Positions 7,633 through 16,435 of a stretch of DNA of 64,000 nt are shown piece by piece (position 1 is the stretch's first letter; each line of letters opens with the position of its first letter). This DNA is from Paracidovorax anthurii. GTDB lineage: Bacteria; Pseudomonadota; Gammaproteobacteria; Burkholderiales; Burkholderiaceae_C. The notes under the pieces are model-generated. The model saw only the letters and a program-made list of their open reading frames with translations. It was not told the origin of the DNA and did not search any database. The stretch is from positions 173,510-237,509 of the forward strand of contig NZ_QLTA01000001.1 in assembly GCF_003269065.1 (NCBI RefSeq), written 5' to 3'. Made by a program: the position numbers and the translations under genes.

Positions 7633-10080
7633 ATGACCTCCGCGCCGCGCCTCCGCCACCCGCTCGCTCCCCTGCCCCTCGCCGCCCGCCTGCTGTGCCT
7701 CGCCGCCCTCGGGGCCTTCGCGCCCGCCGCAGCCCTCGCCCAGCCCGCGCCCACGGCCGGGGACAGCGCCCCCCGCGCCTACGCCATCGGCCCGGGCCCG
7801 CTCGCCGCGGCCCTGAACCGCCTCGGCCGGGAATCGGGCACGCTCATCACCTTCGACCCCGCCCTGGCGGCGGGCCTGGAAACGCCCGGCGTGCAGGGCG
7901 CGCGCACGGTGGACGGCGCGCTCGCCGCGCTGCTGCGCGGCACGGGCCTGGAAGCCGTGCCGGGCCAGGACGGCGCCTACTCCCTGCGCCGCACGCCCGA
8001 GGCGGCCCCCGCGCTGCCGCCGCGCGGCGCCACGGTGCTGCGGGAGGTAACGGTCGCCGCCACCGCCACCGCCGGGCCGGACGCGCTGCCGGGCGCCTAT
8101 GCCGGCGGCCAGGTGGCGCGCGGCGCGCGCCTGGGCCTGCTGGGCCAGACCGACGCGATGGACGCGCCCTTCCACGTCACCAGCATCACTGCCCAGGCCA
8201 TGGAAGACCGCCAGACCACCACCGTGGCCGACGCGCTCGCCGCCGATCCCTCGGTGCGCAGCGCCGCGCCCGGCGGCGACGTGGCCGACGCCTTCTTCAT
8301 CCGCGGCTTCGCCATCGGCGACAACAACATCGGCGAGGTGGCCTTCGACGGCCTGTACGGCGTGGCGCCCAACTACCGCCTGCTCACCGACTACGCCGAG
8401 CGCGTCGAAGTGCTCAAGGGCCCGGCGGCCATGCTCTACGGCATGTCGCCCAACAGCGGCATCGGCGGCGGCATCAACGTGGTGCCCAAGCGCGCCGCCG
8501 AAGACCTGCTGCGCCTGCGCGCCGACGCCGGCACGCGCTCGCAGGCCGGCGGCCACGTGGACTTCGCGCGCCGCTTCGGCGAGGGCCGCGCGTTCGGGGT
8601 GCGCTTCAACGGCGGCCGCCGCACCGGCGACACGCCCCTGGACCACCAGCACCGCGGCGCCACGCTGGGCGCGCTGTCGCTCGACTACACCGGCGAGCGC
8701 ACCCAGGCCACGCTGGACCTGATCCACCAGCGCGAGGCCGTGGACGCCCCCACGCGCCGCCCCGCGCTGGCCGCCGGCGTGCCCGTGCCCGCCGCGCCCG
8801 ACGCGCGGCGCAACATCACCCAGCGCTGGGAGTGGTACGACAGCACCGAGAAATCCGCCCTGCTGCGCGTGCAGCACGCGCTGCATCCCCAGCTCTCGCT
8901 GTTCGCGAGCGCGGGCACGGCGCAGTCCGACGTGGACCGCCTCTTCAACACCCCCACCATCGTGAACACGGCGGGCGACACCCGCGTCACCCCCACGCGC
9001 GCCCGCTTCGACGTGCGCCGCGAGGCGCAGGAGGCCGGCCTGCGCGGCCGCTTCGCCACGGGCGGCGCCTCGCACCAGGTCGCGCTGCAGTGGAGCCGCT
9101 ACGAGGACCGCTACCGCATGGGCTCCGTGTCCGGCAGCGCCTACACGTCCAACCTCTACGCGCCCATCGATCGGCCCGCGCAATCGGTGGCCGCGCCGGC
9201 CGCCACGCCGCAGCGCTCGGGCAACCAGCTGCGCGGCGTCGCGCTCTCGGACACCATCGGCCTGCTGGACGAGCGCCTCATCGCCGTGCTGGGCGTGCGC
9301 CGCCAGCACGTGGGCTCGGACAACTTCGACGCCACGGGCGTGCGCACCGGCACCTATGCGCAAAGCGCCACCACGCCCATGGCGGGCCTCGTGTTCAAGC
9401 CCTGGGCGGGCGTCTCCCTCTACGCCAACGCCATCGAGGGCCTGAGCAAGGGCGACACCGCGCCCGGCACCGCCAGCAACACGGGCGAGGTGTTCGCGCC
9501 CTACAAGGCCCGCCAGCGCGAGATCGGCGTGAAGGTGGACCACGGCCGCTTCATGACCACGGCCAGCCTGTTCCAGATCCGCAAGCCCAGCGGCCTGCTG
9601 GTGGACAACCGCTTCACGGTGGCCGGCGAGCAGCGCAACCGCGGCCTGGAGCTGACCGCCTACGGCGCGCTGCCCGGCGGCTGGCGCCTGCACGGCGGCG
9701 CCACCTGGATCGACGCCGAACTCACGCGCACCGGCAACCCGGCCACGGCTGGGCGCACCGCCGTGGGCGTGCCGCGCGCGCAGTTCACGCTGCAGGCCGA
9801 GGTGGACGCCGCCGCCGTGCCGGGCCTCACGCTCACGGCCGCGGCCCAGCACACCGGCGCGCAGTTCGCCGACGCCGCCAACACCCAGCGCCTGCCCGCC
9901 TGGACCACGCTGGACCTGGGCCTGCGCTGGCGCGCGCGCATCGCCGACCGCGACACCACCTTCCGCGCCATCGTGCGCAACGCCACGGGCCGCGACTACT
10001 GGGCGGGCGCGTCCACCTGGGGCACCCTGCTGCAGGGCGCGCCGCGCACGCTGCAGGTGTCGGCCACGGTGGATTTCTGA
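7633..10080 (+). CDS. TonB-dependent siderophore receptor with N-terminal signalling (STN) domain
   Basis: 815 aa. A signal peptide (LPLAARLLCLAALGAFAPAAALAQ) is followed by an STN/secretin-TonB domain at ~50-115 (YAIGPGPLAAALNRLGRESG, TVDGALAALLRGTGL), the hallmark of transducer receptors that talk to FecR. The plug domain (ITAQAMEDRQTTTVADALAA, FFIRGFAIGDNN, ERVEVLKGPAAMLYG) and a 22-strand-type barrel follow, ending in the aromatic TLQVSATVDF. It imports a ferric siderophore across the outer membrane; the ligand cannot be told. The start at 7633 places the signal peptide at the N-terminus. With the preceding sigma and FecR genes it forms a cell-surface signalling unit. Confidence 0.93.
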   Translation: MTSAPRLRHPLAPLPLAARLLCLAALGAFAPAAALAQPAPTAGDSAPRAYAIGPGPLAAALNRLGRESGTLITFDPALAAGLETPGVQGARTVDGALAALLRGTGLEAVPGQDGAYSLRRTPEAAPALPPRGATVLREVTVAATATAGPDALPGAYAGGQVARGARLGLLGQTDAMDAPFHVTSITAQAMEDRQTTTVADALAADPSVRSAAPGGDVADAFFIRGFAIGDNNIGEVAFDGLYGVAPNYRLLTDYAERVEVLKGPAAMLYGMSPNSGIGGGINVVPKRAAEDLLRLRADAGTRSQAGGHVDFARRFGEGRAFGVRFNGGRRTGDTPLDHQHRGATLGALSLDYTGERTQATLDLIHQREAVDAPTRRPALAAGVPVPAAPDARRNITQRWEWYDSTEKSALLRVQHALHPQLSLFASAGTAQSDVDRLFNTPTIVNTAGDTRVTPTRARFDVRREAQEAGLRGRFATGGASHQVALQWSRYEDRYRMGSVSGSAYTSNLYAPIDRPAQSVAAPAATPQRSGNQLRGVALSDTIGLLDERLIAVLGVRRQHVGSDNFDATGVRTGTYAQSATTPMAGLVFKPWAGVSLYANAIEGLSKGDTAPGTASNTGEVFAPYKARQREIGVKVDHGRFMTTASLFQIRKPSGLLVDNRFTVAGEQRNRGLELTAYGALPGGWRLHGGATWIDAELTRTGNPATAGRTAVGVPRAQFTLQAEVDAAAVPGLTLTAAAQHTGAQFADAANTQRLPAWTTLDLGLRWRARIADRDTTFRAIVRNATGRDYWAGASTWGTLLQGAPRTLQVSATVDF

Positions 10081-10083
10081 AAC

Positions 10084-12048
10084 TCAGGCCGGCATGCCAC
10101 CCAGCTTCAGCAGCAGCGCGCTCTCCTCTTCGGACTTGCTGCGAACGAAGTCGGCCGCGGCCACGTTGTAGGCCACGCGCTCTTCCACGTGGGCATCGCC
10201 ATCGGGCGGCAGTTCCCGGTCGTGGAACTCATGTTGGTCGAACTTCGCATCCAGTTCCGCGAAAGACTCCGGGTGCAGCTGGCGCATGCCGTCGCGCCAG
10301 ATATCGAGCGACAGCAGGTACGGCCCCAGCGTGCCGGGATCGGCCTCGGCCTCCAGCACGCGGCCGGCGATCAGCGCCAGGTCGGTGGGCGTCAGCACGC
10401 TCTCGGGCGCATAGGCCATTTCGGCGGGGACGCTGTCGGGCAGGCCCAGCGCATCCTTGAGCGCCACCTGGGCGTGCAGCAGGGTCTCCATCGCCTCGCG
10501 GTCCAGCTGGCCCGCCATGTCCTCCGGCAGGCCCTGCAACTGCCGGGCGCGCTGGATGAACTGGTGCACCTCGGTTTCCAGCGCGTTCAGCCGGAACTGG
10601 CGCCGTGCCCAATCCCCGAGCCCGGCGGCATCGACACGGCCCTCGCGGATGGCACGCGCCATGTCGTGGGTGCGCACGGCGAGCACGATGGCGGCGAACC
10701 CTGCCGCCACGTTGTCGCCGCAGGTGCCCAGCGCGTTCTCGGACATCGCGAACACCCGGGCCCGCAAGTCGCTGTCCTCGCACACCGCCCGGATCACCTC
10801 GCGGCCCTCTTCCAGGATCACCCGCCCCCGGCCATCGGGATCGGCCAGCGCGAGCGCGGACGGGCGCCGCCGCTCCAGCAGCCGCGAGAACGACGATGCA
10901 TAGGTCTCCCCACCAAACGCCGCGATCTCCGGCACGGGCGCGTCCATCCATTGCCCGGCCGTCTCCGCCAGCGGGCGCGCCTGCGCGACATCGTCCTCCA
11001 GCTCGGCCTCCTGGCGCAGCAGCCGCCGCGCATGCCCCAGGACCGACAGCGCCGCATCGCGGTCCTCCGGGGCCTCCATGCCGGCCAGGACCTGCGCCTG
11101 CGCTGCCTCCAGCGCATCGGTCCCCGCATCCTTCATCAGCGCCTTCACGGCGGCCGCGCGCCGCTCGGGTAACGGTTCGGCCAGCGCGGCCCGCAACGCC
11201 TCGCCGAGCGACGGCGCCGTGCCGCCGGGCACGGCACCGGGATGCCGCGCGACGAAACGCCGTTCCCAGCGGCTCAGGAACGCCTCGTCCGTGACCTGGT
11301 AGCCCGATTCCGCCAGCGCGGCGATGCCGTCCTGCCGCAGCCTGCGCGCATGCGCCGGAGCGATGGTGCCCTCGGTCTCGCAGTGGTAGAGCAGCGCCTG
11401 GTGCGCGGCCTCGCGCAGCGCCGGGTCCAGCGCGGCATCGCCGATCACGCGCAGCAGGTGGTTGAGCGCCGTGCGGTACTCCGGCCGGAGCATCGAGTCG
11501 TAGTAGTCGCTGCGGCTGTCGGCCATCCGCTGCGCCACCGTGGTGGCGGAACAAAGCCCCGAGCCCAGCGTGCGCACGATGTTGTGCGCCTGCGACCAGT
11601 GGTGGGCGCTGCGGTGCTCGGCCGTGTGGGTGCGCAGGCGGGCATGCTGCACGGATAGCCACAGCGTCATCGCCTCGACGCGCTCCCCGGGGTCGGCGGC
11701 CTGCCGGAACCGCTGCTCCAGCGCCGCCTCCAGGCGGGCGCGCTGCTCGGGCGCGAGCCGCTTGGCATAGAGGTACTGCTCGGATGCCGGCTTCTTGAGC
11801 CAGCGATCATGGAGCACCGCGGAGTGCCGGGCCATCTCGCCCAGCGCGGATTGCACCCATGCGCCGTCCGCGCGCGGCCGCCCCCCGGCCGCAGCGGCCG
11901 CGGGAGCGCGCGCGGCCCCTGGCGGAAAGCCCGTGGCCAGCGCGGCCGCGGAGCCCCGGCCGGCAGCCGGCGCGGGAACGGAACCCTGGGCATCGCGCGG
12001 CCGCGCGGGGCTCGGGGCGGCCGGCAGGCCGGACCGGATCACAGGCAT
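10084..12048 (-). CDS. Candidate type III effector, 654 aa, helical
   Basis: No named family recognised. The first ~60 residues are Pro/Ala/Gly/Ser-rich and disordered; the rest is helical and soluble. Residues 89-138 and 194-227 align by eye with the 281-aa product of 1581-2426 (about 15 of 49 and 10 of 34 identities), so the two belong to one previously unnamed family, this being the long form. The ATG at 12048 follows GGAG at suitable spacing and lies about 45 nt below a complete PIP-box promoter. The gene stands alone, convergent with the TonB receptor and divergent from ilvA. Inferred: an HrpX-regulated, type III-secreted effector. Activity unknown; I see no catalytic signature. Confidence 0.62.
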   Translation of the reverse strand: MPVIRSGLPAAPSPARPRDAQGSVPAPAAGRGSAAALATGFPPGAARAPAAAAAGGRPRADGAWVQSALGEMARHSAVLHDRWLKKPASEQYLYAKRLAPEQRARLEAALEQRFRQAADPGERVEAMTLWLSVQHARLRTHTAEHRSAHHWSQAHNIVRTLGSGLCSATTVAQRMADSRSDYYDSMLRPEYRTALNHLLRVIGDAALDPALREAAHQALLYHCETEGTIAPAHARRLRQDGIAALAESGYQVTDEAFLSRWERRFVARHPGAVPGGTAPSLGEALRAALAEPLPERRAAAVKALMKDAGTDALEAAQAQVLAGMEAPEDRDAALSVLGHARRLLRQEAELEDDVAQARPLAETAGQWMDAPVPEIAAFGGETYASSFSRLLERRRPSALALADPDGRGRVILEEGREVIRAVCEDSDLRARVFAMSENALGTCGDNVAAGFAAIVLAVRTHDMARAIREGRVDAAGLGDWARRQFRLNALETEVHQFIQRARQLQGLPEDMAGQLDREAMETLLHAQVALKDALGLPDSVPAEMAYAPESVLTPTDLALIAGRVLEAEADPGTLGPYLLSLDIWRDGMRQLHPESFAELDAKFDQHEFHDRELPPDGDAHVEERVAYNVAAADFVRSKSEEESALLLKLGGMPA

Positions 12049-12091
12049 GAAGGGCTCCGAGGGCAGGGGCGCAAGGGAATGATGAAACCGG

Positions 12092-12152
12092 ACGATGCCC
12101 GTTTGCCCACCCGCCCGCACCGCGCGCGCGAAACCCCGTCCCGCCGCGCGAA
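12092..12152 (-). promoter_or_regulatory. PIP-box promoter (HrpX-type) for the 10084-12048 gene
   Basis: On the minus strand: TTCGC (12152-12148), 15 nt, TTCGC (12132-12128), 30 nt, CATCGT (12097-12092). Half-sites, inner spacing, outer spacing and the YANNNT -10 all match the plant-inducible-promoter consensus. An extra TTCGC lies at 12168-12164. Confidence 0.85.
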
Positions 12153-12203
12153 GCCACGCCCCGGCGAAGCCACCGGGCATTCCGGCCCGCGGCACGCGCC
12201 ACA

Positions 12204-13412
12204 ATGGCGCCCATGCTCACCCTCCCCGACATCCAGGCCGCCGCCGCCCGCCTCCAGGGCCAGGTGCTCGACACCCCTTGCGTCGAATCGCGCACGCTCT
12301 CGCAGATCGTGGGCGCGCAGGTGTTCCTCAAGTTCGAGAACCTGCAGTTCACCGCCTCGTTCAAGGAGCGCGGCGCCTGCAACAAGCTCGCGCTGCTCTC
12401 CGAGGCCGAGCGCGCGCGCGGCGTGATCGCCATGAGCGCCGGCAACCACGCCCAGGGCGTGGCCTACCACGCGCAGCGCCTGGGCCTGCAGGCCGTGATC
12501 GTCATGCCGCGCTTCACGCCCGGCGTGAAGGTGGAGCGCACGCGCGGCTTCGGCGCCGAAGTGGTGCTGCACGGCGACACGCTGGAGGCGGCGCGCGCGC
12601 ATGCCTACGCGCTCGCCGAAGAGCGCGGCCTGACCTTCGTGCACCCCTACGACGACGAGGCCGTGGCCGCGGGCCAGGGCACCATCGGCCTGGAGATGCT
12701 GCAGGCCGTGCCCGACCTCGACACGCTGGTCATCGCCGTGGGCGGCGGCGGCCTGATCTCCGGCATCGCCACCGCGGCCAAGGCGCTCAGGCCCGGCATC
12801 GAGATCGTGGGCGTGCAGACCGCGCGCTTCCCGGCCATGGTCAACGCCATCCAGGGCACGCACCACGAACAGGGCACCTCCACCATCGCCGAGGGCATCG
12901 CCGTGGGCACGCCCGGCAAGATCACGCAGGAGGTGATCGCCCGGCTGGTGGACGACCTCGTGCTGGTGGACGAGGGCGACATCGAGCAGGCCGTGCTGAT
13001 GCTGCTGGAGATCGAGAAGACCCTGGTGGAAGGCGCGGGCGCGGTCGGCCTCGCGGCCCTGCTGCGGCACCCGGAGCGCTTTCGCGGCAAGCGCGTGGGG
13101 CTGGTGCTGTGCGGCGGCAACATCGACCCGCTGCTGCTGGCCGCGATCATCGGGCGCGGCATGGCGCGCTCGGGGCGCCTCGCGCGCATCCGGGTGGGCG
13201 CGCGCGACGTGCCCGGCGTGCTCGCGCGCATCACCGCCACCGTGGCCGAGGCCGGCGCCAACATCGAGGAGGTGCACCACCAGCGCGCCTTCACCATGCT
13301 GTCCGCGCAGAACGTGGAGATCGAACTCGTGCTGCAGACGCGCGGCCAGGAGCACGTGCAGCAGGTGCTGGCGCAACTGCGCGCGGCGGCCATGCAGGCC
13401 GACCTGGTGTGA
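12204..13412 (+). CDS. ilvA: Threonine ammonia-lyase, PLP-dependent, with ACT domain
   Basis: 402 aa. Converts threonine to 2-oxobutyrate and ammonia, feeding isoleucine synthesis or catabolism. The PLP lysine is in TASFKERGACNK (~residue 55), the substrate loop is SAGNHAQGVAYHA, and the phosphate-binding glycines are AVGGGGLISGIA (~180). A C-terminal ACT-like domain (~residues 325-402, VPGVLARITATVAEAGANIEEVHHQRAF) gives the short single-ACT form rather than the ~510-aa biosynthetic form. A second in-frame ATG at 12213 could be the true start. Monocistronic. Confidence 0.92.
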   Translation: MAPMLTLPDIQAAAARLQGQVLDTPCVESRTLSQIVGAQVFLKFENLQFTASFKERGACNKLALLSEAERARGVIAMSAGNHAQGVAYHAQRLGLQAVIVMPRFTPGVKVERTRGFGAEVVLHGDTLEAARAHAYALAEERGLTFVHPYDDEAVAAGQGTIGLEMLQAVPDLDTLVIAVGGGGLISGIATAAKALRPGIEIVGVQTARFPAMVNAIQGTHHEQGTSTIAEGIAVGTPGKITQEVIARLVDDLVLVDEGDIEQAVLMLLEIEKTLVEGAGAVGLAALLRHPERFRGKRVGLVLCGGNIDPLLLAAIIGRGMARSGRLARIRVGARDVPGVLARITATVAEAGANIEEVHHQRAFTMLSAQNVEIELVLQTRGQEHVQQVLAQLRAAAMQADLV

Positions 13413-13520
13413 GCCGCACCGCCGCGCCCATGTAGGACGCGGGCGGCTTTTGCGCCCAATGCCCGCACAAACACACGCCGTTGCGTCAGGGCCGCGCCGT
13501 TTTCGGCACACTGCGGGCCC

Positions 13521-15125
13521 ATGCAGAAACCCCAACGACGCCACTTCCTCCGCACCCTCGGCCGCGGCGCCGCGCTGGCCACGGCGGGCGGCCTGGGCCT
13601 GAACTGGACCCAGGCCTTCGCCGCCCTCAAGCCCCTGGGCGCGCCCCGGGCCTTCGATTTCGCGGCCCTCAAGGGACAGGCCCGCGCGCTCGCCGCCAAG
13701 GCCTACGAGCCCCCCAAGGACAGCATCCCGCCCTCGGTGGGCCAGCTCGACTGGGACCAGTACCAGTCCATCCAGTTCCGGGGCGACCACGCCCTGTGGG
13801 CCGACGAGAAGCTGCGCTTCCAGGCCAAGTTCTTCCACCTGGGCCTGTTCTTCAAGAAGCCCGTGCGCATGTTCGAGCTGGCGGACGGCCAGGCCCAGGA
13901 ACTGGCCTACGACCCCGAGATGTTCGACTACGGCAAGAGCGGCCTGAAGGCCGGCGACCTGCCGCCCAGCCTCGGCTTCGCGGGCTTTCGCCTCAACTTC
14001 CACACCGACCCCGTGCGCGACGTGGCGGCCTTCCTGGGCGCGAGCTACTTCCGCGCCGTGGGCGGGGAATGGCAGTACGGCCTCTCGGCCCGCGGCCTCG
14101 CGATCGACACCGGCATGCAGCGCCCGGAAGAGTTCCCGGATTTCACCGCCTTCTACCTGGAGCGGCCCGCGCCGGGCTCCAACACCGTCGTGGTGCTGGC
14201 CCTGCTCGATTCGCCCAGCGTCGCGGGCGCCTACCGCTTCGCGATCACGCCGGGCGACACGCAGGTGATGGAGATCGACGCCGCGCTCTACCCGCGCAAG
14301 GAGATCGAGCGCCTGGGCATCGCGCCCTGCACCAGCATGTTCCAGCACGGCGAGAACGACCGCCGCATGGCCAACGACTGGCGCCCCGAGATCCACGACT
14401 CCGACGGCCTGCAGATGTGGCGCGGCAACGGCGAATGGGTCTGGCGGCCGCTCACCAACCCGCCCGCGCTGCAGTTCAACGCCTTCGCCGACCAGAGCCC
14501 GCGCGGCTTCGGCCTCGTGCAGCGCGACCGCAACTTCGACCACTACCAGGACGACGGCGTGTTCTACGAGCGCCGGCCCTCGCTCTGGGTGGAGCCCAAG
14601 GCCGACTGGGGCGCGGGCTCCGTGCAGCTGGTGGAGATCCCCACCATCGACGAGACCTTCGACAACATCGTCGCGTTCTGGAACCCCGACCGCAAGCCGC
14701 AGGCCGGCGAAGAGCTGCTGATCGGCTACCGCCTCTTCTGGGGCGCGCACCCGCCCGCGCAGTCGCCCCTGGCCCGCTGCGTGGCCACGTGGACCGGCCT
14801 GGGCGGCGTGGTGGGCCAGCCGCGCAAGTACTTCTCGTGGCGCTTCGCGGTGGACTTCGCGGGCGAAAACCTCGTCGCCCTGGGCCGCGGCGCCAAGGTG
14901 GAGCCCGTCATCACCGCCAGCCGCGGCAAGATCGAGATCGCCTCCGCGCGCCCGCAAGACGCCATCCAGGGCTGGCGCGCGATGTTCGACCTCAAGCCCG
15001 AGGACGACAGCACCAACCCGATCACCATCCGCATGTTCCTGCGCGGCGAGAACGGCGCGCCGCTCACCGAGACCTGGCTCTACCAGTGGGTGCCGCCCGC
15101 GCCGGCCGACCGGCGCCTGTACTGA
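13521..15125 (+). CDS. opgD: Periplasmic osmoregulated glucan biosynthesis protein, Tat-exported (OpgD/MdoD type)
   Basis: 534 aa. The N-terminus RRHFLRTLGRGAALATAGGLGL is a twin-arginine signal, which distinguishes OpgD from the Sec-exported OpgG. The body shows the MdoG-family pattern from AFDFAALKGQARALAAKAYE through YDPEMFDYG, GFAGFRLNFHTD, FLGASYFRAVG, SPRGFGLVQRDRNFDHYQD and ERRPSLWVEPKADWG. These proteins act in the periplasm on the backbone of osmoregulated beta-glucans, which matter for envelope stress and for virulence in many plant pathogens. No opgH lies nearby. Confidence 0.9.
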   Translation: MQKPQRRHFLRTLGRGAALATAGGLGLNWTQAFAALKPLGAPRAFDFAALKGQARALAAKAYEPPKDSIPPSVGQLDWDQYQSIQFRGDHALWADEKLRFQAKFFHLGLFFKKPVRMFELADGQAQELAYDPEMFDYGKSGLKAGDLPPSLGFAGFRLNFHTDPVRDVAAFLGASYFRAVGGEWQYGLSARGLAIDTGMQRPEEFPDFTAFYLERPAPGSNTVVVLALLDSPSVAGAYRFAITPGDTQVMEIDAALYPRKEIERLGIAPCTSMFQHGENDRRMANDWRPEIHDSDGLQMWRGNGEWVWRPLTNPPALQFNAFADQSPRGFGLVQRDRNFDHYQDDGVFYERRPSLWVEPKADWGAGSVQLVEIPTIDETFDNIVAFWNPDRKPQAGEELLIGYRLFWGAHPPAQSPLARCVATWTGLGGVVGQPRKYFSWRFAVDFAGENLVALGRGAKVEPVITASRGKIEIASARPQDAIQGWRAMFDLKPEDDSTNPITIRMFLRGENGAPLTETWLYQWVPPAPADRRLY

Positions 15126-15204
15126 GAAACCCGCGAGGGCCGCGCGCGGCCCCTCGCTAGAATGAACCACGCCCCCAACGCCACCCCGATCCCAGGAGAC
15201 CGCC

Positions 15205-15357
15205 ATGGCCCACGACGACACCACCACCGCGCACACCGGCGAGCAGCACGCCCCCGACGGCGTGGAAGCCGTGGTGCCCTTCATGCCCATCGTGCTGCCG
15301 GTGGCGGGCGGTGTGCTGATGTTCCTGCTGGCCTTCATCGCGATCTACATGGCCTGA
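15205..15357 (+). CDS. 50-aa single-span membrane protein, unknown
   Basis: A short gene with a good Shine-Dalgarno (CAGGAG, 15193-15198) before the ATG. The product has a polar N-terminal half (HDDTTTAHTGEQHAPDG) and one C-terminal transmembrane helix (VLPVAGGVLMFLLAFIAIYM) ending right at the C-terminus. A rho-independent terminator follows within 30 nt, so this is a discrete transcription unit. No family recognised. Its shape resembles small accessory subunits of membrane complexes, but nothing nearby identifies a partner. Confidence 0.75.
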   Translation: MAHDDTTTAHTGEQHAPDGVEAVVPFMPIVLPVAGGVLMFLLAFIAIYMA

Positions 15358-15379
15358 CGCCGGCAGCGGCCCCGACGAC

Positions 15380-15407
15380 AGCCCCGCGCCCGCGGGGCTT
15401 TTTCTTT
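15380..15407 (+). terminator. Rho-independent terminator
   Basis: Stem GCCCCGCG / CGCGGGGC (15381-15388 and 15391-15398) with a 2-nt loop, followed by TTTTTCTTT. It ends the small membrane-protein transcript and insulates queC. Confidence 0.85.
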
Positions 15408-15465
15408 GGGGCGGCGCGCCGGCCTGCGTTTTCTTCGAACTTTCCACACACCCCAAGGACACCCC

Positions 15466-16176
15466 ATGCGAGCCGGTCACGCCCTCGTTCTTTTCTCCGG
15501 AGGCCAGGACTCCACCACCTGCCTGGCCTGGGCCCTCGAACGCTTCGAGCGCGTGGAGACCATCGGCTTCGACTACGGCCAGCGCCACCACGTCGAGCTG
15601 CAGGCGCGCACCACCGTGCTCGCGGCGCTGCGCGCGCAGTTCCCCGCGTGGGATGCACGGCTCGGCGACGACCACATGGTGGACCTGGCCGTGCTCGGGC
15701 AGATCAGCGACACGGCCCTCACGCGCGACACCGCCATCCAGATGACCGAGGCCGGCCTGCCCAACACCTTCGTGCCGGGCCGCAACCTGCTGTTCTTCCA
15801 GCTCGCGGCCGCCGTGGGCTACCGGCGCGGCCTGCACACGCTGGTGGGCGGCATGTGCGAGACCGACTTCTCGGGCTACCCCGACTGCCGCGACGACACG
15901 CTCAAGGCGCTGCAGGTGGCGCTGTCGCTGGGCATGGGCCAGCGCTTCACCATCGACACGCCCCTCATGTGGATCGACAAGGCCGACACCTGGGAGCTCG
16001 CGCACCAGCTCGGCGGCGACGCGCTGGTGCGGCTCATCGTGCAGGACACCCACACCTGCTACCACGGCGTGCGCGGCACGCTGCACGCCTGGGGCCACGG
16101 CTGCGGCGAGTGCCCGGCCTGCGCGCTGCGGCGCGCGGGCCACGAGCGCTGGGTGGCGCAGCGCGCGGCCCCTTGA
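15466..16176 (+). CDS. queC: 7-cyano-7-deazaguanine synthase
   Basis: 236 aa. Converts 7-carboxy-7-deazaguanine to preQ0 with ATP and ammonia in queuosine biosynthesis. The PP-loop ATP motif is [14 protein letters not shown] (residues ~7-20). The C-terminal zinc-binding cysteines are in [26 protein letters not shown], with [15 protein letters not shown] upstream. The ATG at 15466 follows AAGGA at 15455. No other queuosine gene and no preQ1-type aptamer is visible around it. Confidence 0.96.
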   Translation: MRAGHALVLFSGGQDSTTCLAWALERFERVETIGFDYGQRHHVELQARTTVLAALRAQFPAWDARLGDDHMVDLAVLGQISDTALTRDTAIQMTEAGLPNTFVPGRNLLFFQLAAAVGYRRGLHTLVGGMCETDFSGYPDCRDDTLKALQVALSLGMGQRFTIDTPLMWIDKADTWELAHQLGGDALVRLIVQDTHTCYHGVRGTLHAWGHGCGECPACALRRAGHERWVAQRAAP

Positions 16177-16435
16177 GTCAGCACATAACCCCATGCTTCT
16201 TTTGCATTAATTTCCGCCCTGTCCGACAGACACGGAAGGGCCCGATTCATAAAATCGTCATCTCCAGCCGACCTGCGGATGACGCAATCGCCACCCTGGC
16301 GCCCCACGCCTCCGCCCGCCGACTGAGCCGCAAGCCGTTTTCTCAAAGACAGCGCTCAGGAGCCAGCGCGGCCACGCCGCCATCCCCCGGCCGCTTCCTT
16401 TGAAAAGACCGTTTTTCAACTTCAGGAAGCTCCCG

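Noticed and set aside
12039..15338. Long minus-strand frame across ilvA and opgD
   Set aside because: Low-complexity Gly/Ala/His/Arg-rich translation typical of shadow frames; the plus-strand genes show clear family motifs.
15408..15465. preQ1 riboswitch upstream of queC
   Set aside because: The 58-nt space shows no preQ1 aptamer-like C-rich loop and A-rich tail arrangement; only a ribosome site is seen.
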